Part shown: piece by piece, positions 11,962 through 22,893 of the stretch | How positions within the stretch are numbered: position 1 is the first letter of the stretch | How the letters are laid out: every line of letters begins with the position of its first letter | Origin: Entomortierella parvispora | Lineage: Eukaryota; Mortierellomycota; Mortierellomycetes; Mortierellales; Mortierellaceae | Assembly (NCBI GenBank): GCA_963573315.1 | Contig: OY752145.1 | Coordinates: forward strand, 372,001-436,000 | Direction of reading: 5' to 3' | DNA length: 64,000 nt | Made by a program: the position numbers and the translations under genes | Notes under the pieces: model-generated | The model's input: the letters and a program-made list of their open reading frames with translations, nothing else | The model's database searches: none | What the model was told of the DNA's origin: nothing

Positions 11962-11967
11962 ACGCGT
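11962..11967. promoter_or_regulatory. MluI cell-cycle box (ACGCGT), distal
   Basis: Second exact ACGCGT about 345 bp upstream of the ligase start, in the shared promoter. One hexamer of this kind is expected about every 4 kb by chance, so the pair is suggestive only. Confidence 0.35.
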
Positions 11968-12358
11968 CAGGGTCAGCAAGAGAGACATATGGATGGAGCG
12001 GAGAAGAGGAAAAAGAAAAGGAAGTCGAAGATAACAGGCGACATGGCGACATGGCGGGCGGGACATGGAAAACAGGGCACAAGGCGAAGGGAAGGCACGG
12101 ACATGATGGCCCCAGTCGGTCAGTCACACAAGCGGAGAAAAGAGAAAAGACAAGGTGATATCATTTTTTTTTTTTTTCTCAACAACACGTTTTTCTTCTT
12201 TCTGTCCTTCTTTCTTTTCTCCATTCCATTCTTCCTCCGCTTCTTCTTTTCTTTCATTCTTTCATTCATTCGTAATCACCGCCCTTCGCGCACTTGTCTC
12301 TCAGTCTCCCCTCTCCTCCCTCCCCTTCCTCACCCTCCTCGTCCTCCATTCCTCCGCC

Positions 12359-14691
12359 ATGGCTCGCAAGAATGCTGGTTACCAAACCCTTCCAGAAACA
12401 ACCGGCCCCACCCTCACCACGCCCACAGAGTCTCACCCTCCCCAGCCGCCTCTTCCCAAGAGCGCCAGCCAGAGTAGCATAACAAACAGCAACAACAACA
12501 GCAACAACAACAGCAATAACAACTCTTCCAATGCCATCTCTGGTGGGAGCGCGGGCGTGCCACCAAAGATCATTAACCCAACCAAGCAAGCATTCACCCA
12601 GCAGACAAATCAGCTGCAATCGCCCATTCATGCCCAGATCCCAGGTGCCAGCAAAGTCAGTGTGGCCGCAGGGACTGGCTCAAATTCGAGTGTAAACTCT
12701 GGCTCTGGTGCCACTGGATCCGGAAGACCCACGGCCTTGACGACTGCCCACAATTTGCCTCATGGTAGCACAGCTGCCGTCGGCGCTGGTACCAGCACGG
12801 CTATTAACCGAGGCAAGGTTAAGCAGCCCATGAGAACGACCAAGACAAGTCAAAAGTTGACGCTTTTTCCCGAAGAAAAGGATGTCCCTGTTCTGGAGGA
12901 CGAATACGTGTTTGATGACACGACATATAACCAGATCGGACAACTGTCGTCCAGCATGTAAGTCCTTATTTCCATACAGCGACCGATCGTTGAAAAGTGT
13001 TGATCGCTTAAGCTTGTGTTCAAGGAACATGGTCTGCTGGATTGGGTCAATGTGCACTGCAGCATTGTTAGTTGAAATTCTAATCAGTTGGATGGAAGCT
13101 AGCACAAGAGAGGCCCTTCTTAACGATCTCCCTAACCCTTCTTCGTCTTGATGACCACTATCCGATAGGGCGAGAAACGATGCTCACCGCATGAGTAAGC
13201 TGGACCGTCAAAAATTGCCTCGAGTGATTGCCTACTGCACGGCCTCGTCCTATAGAATGGATGATCTGTTCAACTATCTCCAATCTAGAAAGACCACGAA
13301 TGGTGCGGCGCCCAAGCGATTCGATGAATGGTATGTTTGTGCAATTGACTTTGCCCAACCAATTACCACGCGAGATGGACTAAGTGGACGTGCAGTCTCT
13401 GACCAGGGAACCATCTCCGAATGTTTTTTTTTTCGCGCGTCCCCTTGTTTTTCTTCACTCTCATTCTACGATGTCTTGGAATGCTAACCACCGTTTGAAA
13501 ATTGGATAGTATTTATACTCCCTTCTCTTACACAATATCCTCAAAACCTCCATCGACGGCCGATCTTTTGGGACTGGATGAGGCTGCGACAAACGGATCG
13601 CGTCTTTTGCATCAGCAGCAGCAACAGTCCAAGGAGTCTATTCCCGAAGTCCTTTACTTTGACTATGGTGTCGTCGTCATCTGGGGAATGTCTGAGCAAG
13701 AAGAAGCGAGACTGTTACAGGAGCTATCGCGTTTTGAAGAGGAAAAGCTTGGTGAGCTGTTGTCGAATATAAGGGATGTAAAGACTGCGCTATCCGATAC
13801 GACAGATGGACTAACATTATTCTCTTATCAATAGATGATGAAGATGTCGAAACTGAGGAATTCTCATACCATTACAACTCTCAGTATCAGCCAAGGTAAG
13901 TAAAATAGTCAGTGTTCGTTAGTTCTGATTTGCAATTGAATACTGTCGATCAGGTACTAACTTTTAGATGTATGTTAGGATTTACAACGATGTCATCACT
14001 TTGAAGAGTGCTGGAAACTACATGGTCAAGCTGACCATTTCTCACGCCGTTGCACAGTCTGTGAAGATGACACTTTTTGAAGGATTGATTGAAAATACCA
14101 TCAACGCTACGAAAAACATTCCTCAGACCATGGCCGAGACAGGAAAGGTTCCAATGTCTAGGTAAGAAGTCGGAATTATAAATGGAGACTGTATATTGAA
14201 CAGCGAACAGTGTTGGAAAGAGATTACTCACTCTTCGATCTATTTTCCCTTTGTCGAGCAGAACTGCGATCACGAAAAAGATTGGTCAGCTGTTTATCAT
14301 GAGAATCAACGTCAACTTGGTCAGTAACATTTTGGACACGCCTGAAATTTTCTGGTCTGAGCCGTCGTTCCAGCCCTTGTATTCCGCCATTAGAGGTATG
14401 AAATCAAAACTTTTTTTTGAATATGAAGGATCGCTACAGAAAATAGACCTTGAATTGATCCGCAACCGCTTACTAGGTTACCTGGAAATTGGACAACGTG
14501 TCGAGTTACTGAACCAACGGACATCTGTTATCAGCGATCTTCTGGACATGCTCAAAGAACATTTGACGTCGTCGCACGGTGAGCAGTTGGAGTGGATTGT
14601 GATTATCCTCATTTTCTTTGAAATTGTCATTGGAGTGATCACCATTTGCCTGGATGCCGTCAGCTATAGCCGTGGCGGCGGCGGACACTAA
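12359..14691 (+). CDS. Rmd1/Rmd8/RMND1 family (DUF155) membrane protein
   Basis: Member of the RMD1/DUF155 family, whose characterised relatives are mitochondrial or vacuolar membrane proteins (human RMND1, yeast Rmd1/Rmd8); the molecular role is poorly defined. Exons 12359-12957, 13169-13330, 13510-13751, 13835-13895, 13979-14161, 14262-14395 and 14477-14691 give 531 residues. The first 180 residues are low complexity (Asn/Ser and Gly-rich). The family domain begins at RVIAYCTASSYRMDDL, continues with EVLYFDYGVVVIWGM, the NDVITLKSAGNYMVKLTISHAVAQSVKMTLFE stretch and PEIFW. A C-terminal membrane helix (WIVIILIFFEIVIGVITICL) comes 12 residues from the end, as in all family members. The start was chosen at MARKNAG, after the CT-rich leader. 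It is followed 208 bp later by the CENP-U-like gene on the same strand. Confidence 0.9.
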
Positions 14692-14899
14692 GCCGGTCCG
14701 TCAGCTCGAGACCAAGAGGACGGACACTCTTTTTGAATAGAATAAAAAATAAATTAAAAAAACAAAATCCCGTGACCGCGAAGAAATCTCGACAAAGAAA
14801 TGCACACCTGCAATCAAAGTTCCTCTCCATTGCATTCTTGTTTCATCGCACCTCTCCTTCAATCTCTGTATCCCCGCGATTCGACTCGACTCATCCCAA

Positions 14900-17579
14900 A
14901 TGTCTGCCCAAGCTAATGGGTCTGGTACGTTCGCTCCACAGGACAGGGGGATTAGGCGCTTCTCGTTCCCTCAACTTGCAAAAACAAACAAGTCGCGTTT
15001 CTTACATACTTAATTCACCTGCCGTCATCTCGTCATTAGGAGCCTCATTAGCTCAAAAATACCAAGAAAAGGTCCAGGCGAGGAGACGCGGAGCAGGGTA
15101 CAGAATGGATGGTTGTAGCAATTCACTCATGTCCAAGGGACACGTCTTAGGGGCTAAATGGTCTGATATTGCTTTCTTTCTAGGAACCGGGATACAAAGC
15201 ACCGTGGATTCACCCTCCTGAAATCAAATGACAAAGAACAGGAACTCAGCGAGCATGGAGCTGCGAAGGAAAGTGTCTCCAACTCGGCGGCTACAGCCAT
15301 GACCACTATTGCCGCTACTACTACTACGACCATGACCACGCGGAGTGAGGCCCAAGCATCAAGGAAACAACAACAACAACAACAACCCGCCACGGACTCT
15401 ACAATTTCAACATCGAAAAATAAAAAGGATACAGCTGGAGGGTTGAGCGAACGTTTTCAGGAGCGACTTCAAGCACGCCATCGAGGAAATGGGTAAGGAC
15501 CTGAGTTTTCATATTCATGTGAAGGACTCAGCTTAAAGCACGTTAATTCAGACCCTGACACTGCAATTGCACAATTTTAGTTCACATCAACCGGGCTTCC
15601 GGAACTTTAAGATTACAGCTGATTCACCCACAGCAAGGCGGTCAGCAAAAACCCTACCAACAGAGAGTCAGTCTGCAAAAATCCTACCAGAAGAGAGGCC
15701 AGCAGAAAAACAGCCAGAACGAAGAAGGTCTTCTCGAAATTCATCACAACCAGCCCCGTCATACGTGGAGAATGAAGATACTACGACCCTCGACTTGCCT
15801 ACAGAGCCAGCGCGCCAAGAACGACGTTCCAGGCGACCCCGTTCGCCGCCACATGTCACTATCAAGGAGGTCGAACATGAAACTATATTGGATCAAGGAC
15901 CTGAGGACTCTTTTATGGATGCAGGAGAGATGGACGTTATCATCGACAACCATGATGAATCGCTACCACCACCACCTGAGGAGCCTATGCCAGCAACCAC
16001 GGAACCCGCAGTCAAGCAGGCAGAACCCAGCAAAAAGAGCAAGCCGAATAAACGGAAACCCACCACTGGTGCAAGTAAACCCGCACCTGCTACAGTTAAG
16101 AAGCGCCGACTCATAGTGGATGAGGTGGACGAAAACGAGGACCCGGATCTTGCTCAAACAAACCAAGTCAAGGCAGCGAACGGTTCCATAACGTCATCCC
16201 AGAAGCAGAAAAAGGGCGAGCAAAAAGTCACGTCAGGACCAAGTAAAACTCTTGGAGCTGATTCTGAGGGGGAGGATTCCACCACGACGAGAACAACAAA
16301 TACTTTGAGGTCAGGAAAAAAGCCCCTTCGACAAACAACTTTGATGCACCTTTCATCCAACAATTCCAGGTCTAAAGATGGCGGTGACAAGGCCGTAGAA
16401 GCTTCAACCTCGAGAGCAATGGAAGACGACTCGGACGGCAGTGATTCTGATTTTGCCCAAACGCAAGGAAAGGTCGACAAGGCAAATGGAATGGCGCCGA
16501 CCAAGAAGGCACCTGCGAATGGGAGCAGGAAAGGACTCTCTGACCAAACCGTCAAAACGTATAAACAGCTTCAGATCCACTGCCTCAAATACTGGGGTCC
16601 TAAGGCGCCTGTGAGTCAACCGGCTAAAGTCAGTCAGCAGCCGATAGTAGAGGCTGCAGCAGAATCGGAGAACGCAGGCACGGTGACAGCGGCTAAAGGG
16701 CCCATTGAAGTGCCCCGAAAGACTGTCCAGAGCGTACTACAGATTGACCAAGCACCGTTGAGCGAAATGGATGTCATTGCAGAAGCTGTCCGAGGCGTCG
16801 TCGATAAGTTCATGCAAGTGATCGTGATTACCATTTGTGTTGTCTTTTTTTCAAACTTGTGCTGACATCTCGTTTTTTATATGTTATATATTAGTGACCG
16901 GATGGAAGATCGCGCGATGGCCAAGGAGCTCTTAACATTCCGAGGTGAACTTGAGTCATTGCTGATCGAACAAGTCGACCTTCTGGATGACCACTCGGTC
17001 TTAAGAGCTTCAGTGAAGAAGGCGGCAGCCCTGAAGAAGGAACTTCGGTCACGGCTTCTGGAGACCCAAAGGACGCGACAACGTACTCGTCAGGAATTGA
17101 AACGCGTCCGGTCTAGTTTTGAAAGAGAAGAACGGGCACGGCGTCGATTGGAGGAAACTCATAAATTTTTGACAGATTTGGAGGCCCTGAGGGATGAGGT
17201 TGCTAGTTCGGATAATGGACCAGAGATCAATGCTCAAGACCTCGATCCAAAGGACACTAAGGTAATGCAAAATGGAAATGAAAGATATACCTCAAATTCT
17301 TGTCGATTAAGGAAAGATATCTGATTTCTGTGTCCTTTCATCTTTCTCTTCTAGACTGGACTCCAAAGCTTGCTGGCAACAGTGGGAGCTCGGTGTGGAG
17401 GCGACTCTGGATTGACAAAGAGTAGTGATACTGAGCCGACTGGGGTCTTGGGCGCGCTCAAAGAGTTCAACCAGTTGTTGGAATCGTTGGAGAAGAGTGC
17501 ACGAGGGATGCCATTGGTTTCTCACTCTCAACAGGTTACATCCACAAGGGTGTTTGGATTCGACGATGACTCGGATTAG
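14900..17579 (+). CDS. CENP-U/Ame1-like inner kinetochore protein (candidate)
   Basis: Likely inner-kinetochore subunit (CCAN, CENP-U/Ame1/Mis17 type). Exons 14900-14924, 15040-15097, 15184-15492, 15581-16813, 16895-17261 and 17355-17579 give 738 residues. The fourth intron needs a GC donor (GCAAGT at 16814) to keep frame, giving VVDKFIDRMEDRAMAKELL. The N-terminus has two related basic motifs (ASLAQKYQEKVQARRRG and GGLSERFQERLQARHRG), each at the end of its own exon. A 400-residue disordered, Lys/Glu/Ser-rich region follows with a likely nuclear signal (KKRRL). The C-terminal 190 residues form a coiled coil starting LLTFRGELESLLIEQVDLLDD with LRSRLLETQRTRQ, the pattern I associate with fungal CENP-U/Ame1. 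The identity rests on this coiled-coil pattern and order of motifs, so another coiled-coil nuclear protein is possible. Confidence 0.55.
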
Positions 17580-18274
17580 TGTCAACAAAGCGATGGAGTC
17601 ATGATCAAGAAACAATTAATGTGCCTTTCACCAAATACCCTATATTTTCATAAATGTGTACAACACTCTCTTCTCCTCTTGTATTGGCACTGTTGCTGAA
17701 CGTTTCCAGTTTGCTGTTAAGCGCAAAGTATCATAGGACTGTTCAACTTACTCTTGACCCGAGATCAAAGAGATGTCATATAATGCATGACCGCAAGCTC
17801 TAGGATCTGACAGGATAGTACAACCCCTTACAGCCCGGGTTCCCGATTGCCGACATGGGTGTCCTGCACAAAGACCTATCAAGGCAGATCACACATCCTG
17901 CTGCCTTGTTGCAATGATATATCTTAGGGGGTTGGCGTCCTGGGGACCAAAAGGAGCTTGCAAAATTGAGGGGAAGGGGAAATATGTACGATACCTCACT
18001 TGAAGTCCAAGAGGACACACGACACTTCAGTCCAACTCGCACAGCTATGGCTGCACAGGATCCACTGCGTCCCCCTTCGCCTCCGTAACCCCCTTACGAA
18101 CCGAGCTCATCCGATCCCTCTCCTTGACCCCCCCTTCTTCGCCTTTCCCCCGTTTACGTGTTTATCCGCCGACTATAAAAGAAAACCCTGCCCACCTGGC
18201 TTATCTCGTTTTCATCCCCACTCCTCAATCGTCAACGACTCCCTTCTTCCTTCAAACAAAAACAATCCCGAATC
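17580..18274. other. Intergenic region before secreted protein copy A
   Basis: No gene recognised. The right end is CT-rich and holds a TATA box, so it is mostly the promoter and leader of the downstream secreted-protein gene. Confidence 0.5.
18174..18180 (+). promoter_or_regulatory. TATA box of secreted protein copy A
   Basis: TATAAAA 95 bp before the ATG, followed by a CT- and CA-rich leader with no intervening ATG in a good context. Confidence 0.6.
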
Positions 18275-18902
18275 ATGGTCAAATCATTTTCAGCTTTCCT
18301 AGCTGTTTCGCTCTCGTTGCTTCTTGCAGCTTCAGTCGAATCGAGGCCTGCTCCGTCAGGCCAGACGATCGCAGTGGATTCGGAAAGCTCATTCTGTTTG
18401 CTTCTCCCAAAAGATCGCGGTGGAAATGTAGGTGAAAGTGAACTAGCCATTCTCGTGGTCCTGGCTTTGAAGCTCGATTGAGATCTGCAACCAGACTAAC
18501 GCGCTGTTCTCGCCCAAAAAAAAAAAGATTGCCGCTAGTGAAGACTCTGCAATTGCCTTTTGCACTACCGAGGCTCTAGAGTCCTCTTTGGGGGCCAAGG
18601 CCCTCCCGAAAGGGTTTATCACGTCGGCCCATATCAGCCGTAACGAAGGAGAAGGATGGATCCAAGTGACCGGTAAGATCGACCGATCCAAGTACGGCCT
18701 CGCTCACAACGACGGAGGCGGACAGTACGATGTTAAGGCCCCACAGGGGTCTTCATGTGCTGGATACAAGGCCTTTGTGCAGATCACAGAGCCGGACAAC
18801 GAGCGCTATTGCTTGCGCTGTTGCAAGGACCCATCCCATTGTCCACGGGGTAAATCTACCAAAGGCTGTGAAGATGTCCTGGGAGGAACGTACTCGTCAT
18901 AA
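18275..18902 (+). CDS. Small secreted 8-Cys protein, copy A
   Basis: Secreted protein of 175 residues and unknown function. Exons are 18275-18427 and 18528-18902. A signal peptide is clear (MVKSFSAFLAVSLSLLLAASVES). The mature domain follows the family plan shared by four genes here: FCxxLP, GGN, I-x5-EDxAIAFC, GFI-x2-AH, GWIQVTGKIDRSKYGL, DGGGQYD, AP-x-GxxCAGY, EPD, YCxRCC, CP, STxGC and a terminal GGTY. All eight cysteines are present. The intron falls exactly between GGN and IAA, as in copy D; its acceptor is unusual, a run of A directly before the AG. It faces copy B tail to tail. I do not recognise an enzymatic motif. A structural wall protein, effector or small ligand-binding protein would all fit. 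Confidence 0.88.
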
Positions 18903-19207
18903 GAAAGGGATCCCCTACCCTCCGGACGTGTCGATCTTCTCCTTCACACTTTGTATATACATACATGATAAAAAGAATCTAGTTCAAGTCTTCAATTGAT
19001 AATTGCTTTGTGCTTGCTGATGTTATTGACGCTTCGAACTGTATTGGAGACCCTCCGTGTTGTAGAGATATCTCTCTCGTTTCCAAAGAGACAGACATTG
19101 CTTTCTCACCAAAAAACAATCGTATCGTTTTTTAATTGTTATTCACCAGGAACAACTGTTATAGCTGAGGGTATCGTGTTGAAAAGAGAGGATTAAAGGA
19201 GAGGTGA
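18903..19207. other. Convergent spacer between secreted copies A and B
   Basis: 305 bp between two stop codons. It should hold both 3' UTRs; no gene is seen. Confidence 0.5.
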
Positions 19208-19729
19208 TTAATAAGTTCCATCGATAACGGACTTGCATCCATAGGTGCTCTTTCCGACCGGGCAGTCCTCCTTGGTCTGGCAGCAACGCATGCAGTAGAT
19301 CGAACCATCAGGCTCAACCATGTTGACGAAATACTTGTAGTTGGCACACATTGCACCGACAGGAGCCTTGATGTCGTATTGACCACCTTCGTCTTTTTTG
19401 CTCAGGGCATAGATCTTGGGTGTCATCCTACCCGTGATCTGAACCCAGCCTTTCTCCTTGTCTTCTTTGAAATGGGCAGTCTCGATGAAGCCCTCTGGGA
19501 AGATCTTGGCACCGGGGGCATGGGCGAGCTCCTTGGTACAGAACGCAATAGCCTTGTCCTCATTCTCGGAGATGGTGCCGACACCCTTCTTGGGGGGGAG
19601 GAAGAAGCAAAAGTCCTCTGCAGATTCTACAGCTGCGATCTGACCGAACTTGGCCTTGCGAGCCTCAACCGACGAGAGGACGAAGAGGGCAGTGGCTGAG
19701 AGAGCAATGATGGAAAAGATTTTCGTCAT
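19208..19729 (-). CDS. Small secreted 8-Cys protein, copy B
   Basis: Intronless paralogue, 173 residues. Signal peptide MTKIFSIIALSATALFVLSSVEA. The mature part has DFCFFLPPKKG, NEDKAIAFC, GFIETAHF, GWVQITGRM, DEGGQYDIKAPVG, CANY, EPD-x3-YCMRCC, DCP and STYGC. It differs from its relatives in having KIYALSKKDEGG where the others read SKYGL-x-DGGG, and KGVGTI where the others have GGN or GGD, so it is the most diverged at the GGN/I junction that carries the intron in copies A and D. Eight cysteines are conserved. A TATA box lies about 85 bp upstream of the start. Function unknown. Confidence 0.88.
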   Translation of the reverse strand: MTKIFSIIALSATALFVLSSVEARKAKFGQIAAVESAEDFCFFLPPKKGVGTISENEDKAIAFCTKELAHAPGAKIFPEGFIETAHFKEDKEKGWVQITGRMTPKIYALSKKDEGGQYDIKAPVGAMCANYKYFVNMVEPDGSIYCMRCCQTKEDCPVGKSTYGCKSVIDGTY

Positions 19730-19811
19730 TGTATTTTTTTTTTTTGGTGCGTTGAAAGATTGGTAGAGTCGAGGGATGGTTGTAACGAGAGACTGTTGAC
19801 GGAGAACGAGG

Positions 19812-19818
19812 ATTTATA
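19812..19818 (-). promoter_or_regulatory. TATA box of secreted protein copy B
   Basis: TATAAAT on the minus strand, 83 bp before the ATG at 19729. Confidence 0.5.
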
Positions 19819-22033
19819 GGTGTGAAAAGGGAGACAGAGAGGACCAGGACAGGACGGCAGGCCAGATCTGTTCCAATCTTCATACAAATACTTGGTTCCA
19901 ATGAGCAGTGTTCCTGGATAAATTGTTCTTACGTCAAGTGTAACGAGAGGGATATAGCTCAGGATCGAGATGTTAGCGTTGAAATAAAAGTTGAGACGGT
20001 GCCGATCCGAATGTGAGGAAACAATCGAAGGTAGAATATGGAGCGAGCCTGCTACTGCCTATTATCTGATCATCTGATAGCCCTCCGTTTACATGACAGA
20101 CACGAACGCGTTCATCTGTAAAATATCTTCGTGTCCACAGCAGCCGCTGTCCATGATGAATGTTTCTTCAGAAGGACCTTCGTATCCTGCTTGGCCTTCC
20201 AAAGCCTCAGCAGTAAGAAACCCCGGTAAGCAAGCGCCAACATGCTCGACTCCATGACAAATGTTGTGAGCGTTGCACGGCTGCCCAATGGGTCCCACAA
20301 GGAGATGGACAGCTCTCATGCCTCCATCAACACCAGTTGGATCTGCTCTCGAATTGCTCTCTTCGCTTTTCTCACAGCGGGGTGGGGTTGACAAAAAGAG
20401 AATTGGGCGTGATGTCTTTTTAAGAAAGAGATCTGTACTGTACACACAGCTGAGCTTCTGGCGTGAGGTTATCCATCTGCTCATTCCCTTTGCTGTCCCT
20501 CAGTTCCACGTCCAAAATACAAGCGGCAGAAGGAGAGTCACGTTCAAACTAGGGAATCCTTTTTGCGGGCCGCCGCATTTCCTCCATCACGATTCGGTCT
20601 TCTTTGCGCCCACAAAGGGTGCAAACAAAAAAAGAAAACTAGGGTTCTTCCTTCCACAAATACGACAAACAAACTGCGATCCCAAAATAAATCTTTGCGC
20701 GCCGACACGATGGTTGCAAGGTGGACAGTGCTTTTGTTGAAGGCGCTAACCAAATATGTTCCAGGCCCAGGGTCCACGAAGGCTTTTTGTCCACATGCGT
20801 CCTCCTCAAGGACACGATCGACCAAAAGCAAACAGGGGAGAGCTGATAGTTTACTATCCTTGGTCAACAGAAAGGAACCGCGGCAGATATTTTCTCCTGC
20901 AAGAAAAGACAAGAGAAAACACAAGAATGTACGGCGTTCTCCAATCCAAAGTATATTTTTATCACTTCAGTGCAAGAGGATTGACTCTCACGGAGGACAT
21001 GGAACCTTGGCGTCACTTTATCACCCTCCCCACACTGCTGACCAGGCTGGGCGCCTTCCCACCTGAGAGGGGGAGACTGGGGACGATGGAAAAGACAAAG
21101 CTCCTGACTTTCAAGGTGGGTTGAAGCAATGTTGCGTATCGAGGGAACGTCAGAGATATAAAAAGATCCTGCGGACTTGCAAACTGTGTTCCTGAAAGAA
21201 AGGTTTGAGCTACTGGTGGATTCTTTGTCCAAACCTGGATTTGGCAAGGTGTCGTTGTCTCTTTGTCTCCAAAAGGGGGCGGGAGGGAGAATGTGGACTC
21301 TCAGTAGCTGCCAGATCCATCATCCAGGTGGACAGGCGGAGAATGACATGGGTACATCGAAAAACGGTTCCTTGTTGCCATGCCAGGAGGTATGACCATT
21401 GGACCTGGGAACAGGAACTGCTAGATTTGGAAAGGTTCATATCTCCTTTTTTTCCCACCAGTCCGTACGCCATACCTTTCTCAAAACGGAGGCATTGAGC
21501 TGTCGCGTTTTTTGTCTGGTGAGGGTTATCAACTATGACTGTGAACGAACCCATTCTGGAGCTCCAGCTCAAGCACACTATTGTCCAATTTTCGGATATC
21601 CAGAGGGGAGGGGAAAACGAGCTCCTTCCGCCGGGTTATCGAATTGGGCAAAGATAGCGCTTCCTGGTCCGCACACCCCACCCCACCCCTGTGCTCAAGC
21701 GGACTCTACAGATCAGCGGGTGTTTGACTGTTGCCGAATCCGACAAACACGCCAGGGAGCCCGCGCCGATGGACGACCAAACTTTGACAAAATAGAAATC
21801 CTTCAGCGATCGTACAGCTGTCCTCTCATTCGTTGAAACAGCCGCGTGCGGAACTTGTTGCTCCTTCTCAGCTCTTTTCTCTCTCTTCTTTGGCGGAAGG
21901 ACTCGCCCGGGTTGGTATTAATAGCCCTTCTCCTCTCTATCTCTCTGATCTGCTGTTGTCTTCACTCGCAGACCACGCGCAGTCTCCAGGCTTGTTGCCT
22001 TTACGCCATTCTCTCGACAAAGCTCTTGGAGAC

Positions 22034-22040
22034 TATAAAA
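22034..22040 (+). promoter_or_regulatory. TATA box of secreted protein copy C
   Basis: TATAAAA in the context GACTATAAAAG, the same flanking bases as at copy A, about 101 bp before the ATG at 22141. Confidence 0.6.
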
Positions 22041-22140
22041 GGGCCTCCTTGCATACCCTTTTTTCTGCAGCCCTCTTTTCCTCGATCAATTGTGCCTTCC
22101 CTCCCTCTCCATTCCCCTATTTGAAAGAAGGATACTCAAT

Positions 22141-22893
22141 ATGCGTTCCTCCATCTTCCTGATCGCCTTGGTTTTGGCTGTCTTGATCAGTCTTGTCTCT
22201 GGCGCTGCTGTCGACAAGAAAAAGAAAAAGCATACCACCACCACCAAGAAGCACACAACCACGACGAAGAAGCACACAACCACTACCAAGAAGCACACTA
22301 CCACTACTACCGCCAAGCACACTACTACGGCAGTGCCCACTACCATTACCCATGGTACCACCACGAAACCCACCAAGACCACCACCACGACCAAGACCAC
22401 CGCTCACACCACGAGTGCCTCTCCCCTTCCCTCGGTGAAGCCCGGTAAGGCTGGTCAGACTGGAGCCATCTGGGACGCCAATGACTTCTGTATTTTCTTG
22501 CCCCCAAGCTACGGTGGTGACATTGCCGCGAACGAAGATAGGGCCGTGGCCTTCTGCACCAAGGATAACGTCTATGGCGCGACCAAGGCCCGTGTCTTGC
22601 CTGCCGGCTTCATCCAGAGTGCTCATTTCGTCTCGAACCCCAGCAAGGGATACGTCCAGATCACTGGTCGTATGGATCGCTCCAAGTATGGCCTCTCGCC
22701 CAAGGATGGCGGTGGCCAGTACGACATGCGTGCCCCTGTCGGCGCGACCTGCGCTGGATACGCTTCCTTCGTTCAGTTGACCGAGCCCGATGCAGAGATC
22801 TACTGCATCCGCTGCTGCAAGAACAAGTCTGACTGCCCTGTCAACCGTTCCACCTACGGATGCAAGTCTGTCCTCGGTGGTGACTACTCTTAA
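22141..22893 (+). CDS. Small secreted 8-Cys protein with Lys/Thr repeat stalk, copy C
   Basis: Intronless, 250 residues. The ATG at 22141 begins a textbook signal peptide (MRSSIFLIALVLAVLISLVSG); an in-frame upstream start lies before the leader and is not used. After cleavage a roughly 75-residue segment is built from KKHTTTT repeats and then Thr/Pro/Ser-rich sequence, a likely heavily O-mannosylated stalk absent from copies A, B and D. The C-terminal domain is the family module: DFCIFLPPSYGGD, NEDRAVAFC, LPAGFIQSAHF, GYVQITGRMDRSKYGL, DGGGQYDMRAPVG, CAGY, EPDAEIYCIRCC, DCP, STYGC and GGDYS. Eight cysteines are conserved. The Lys/Thr repeat suggests interaction with anionic polymers or the wall, which is inference. 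Confidence 0.9.
   Translation: MRSSIFLIALVLAVLISLVSGAAVDKKKKKHTTTTKKHTTTTKKHTTTTKKHTTTTTAKHTTTAVPTTITHGTTTKPTKTTTTTKTTAHTTSASPLPSVKPGKAGQTGAIWDANDFCIFLPPSYGGDIAANEDRAVAFCTKDNVYGATKARVLPAGFIQSAHFVSNPSKGYVQITGRMDRSKYGLSPKDGGGQYDMRAPVGATCAGYASFVQLTEPDAEIYCIRCCKNKSDCPVNRSTYGCKSVLGGDYS

Larger units (their letters stand above)
11619..12358. promoter_or_regulatory. Divergent promoter, DNA ligase I / Rmd1-like gene
   Basis: A 740-bp interval between opposite start codons. It holds two ACGCGT hexamers (separate entries) on the ligase side, a GA-rich stretch around 11800-12020, and a T/CT-rich leader (12161-12350) before the Rmd1-like ATG. A long open frame on the minus strand across it continues the ligase linker frame but lacks any ligase similarity. 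Confidence 0.5.
19730..22140. other. 2.4-kb region between secreted copies B and C
   Basis: The left edge is the promoter of copy B, and the right 250 bp is the promoter and leader of copy C. Between them are open frames of up to about 165 codons on both strands (for example 20273-20740 and 20089-20484), but none has a signal peptide, a domain I know or a consistent splice structure. I see no transposon termini. Confidence 0.4.

Noticed and set aside
20273..20740. 155-codon plus-strand open frame in the B-C gap
   Set aside because: No signal peptide, domain or splice support; overlaps a minus-strand frame of similar length (20089-20484).
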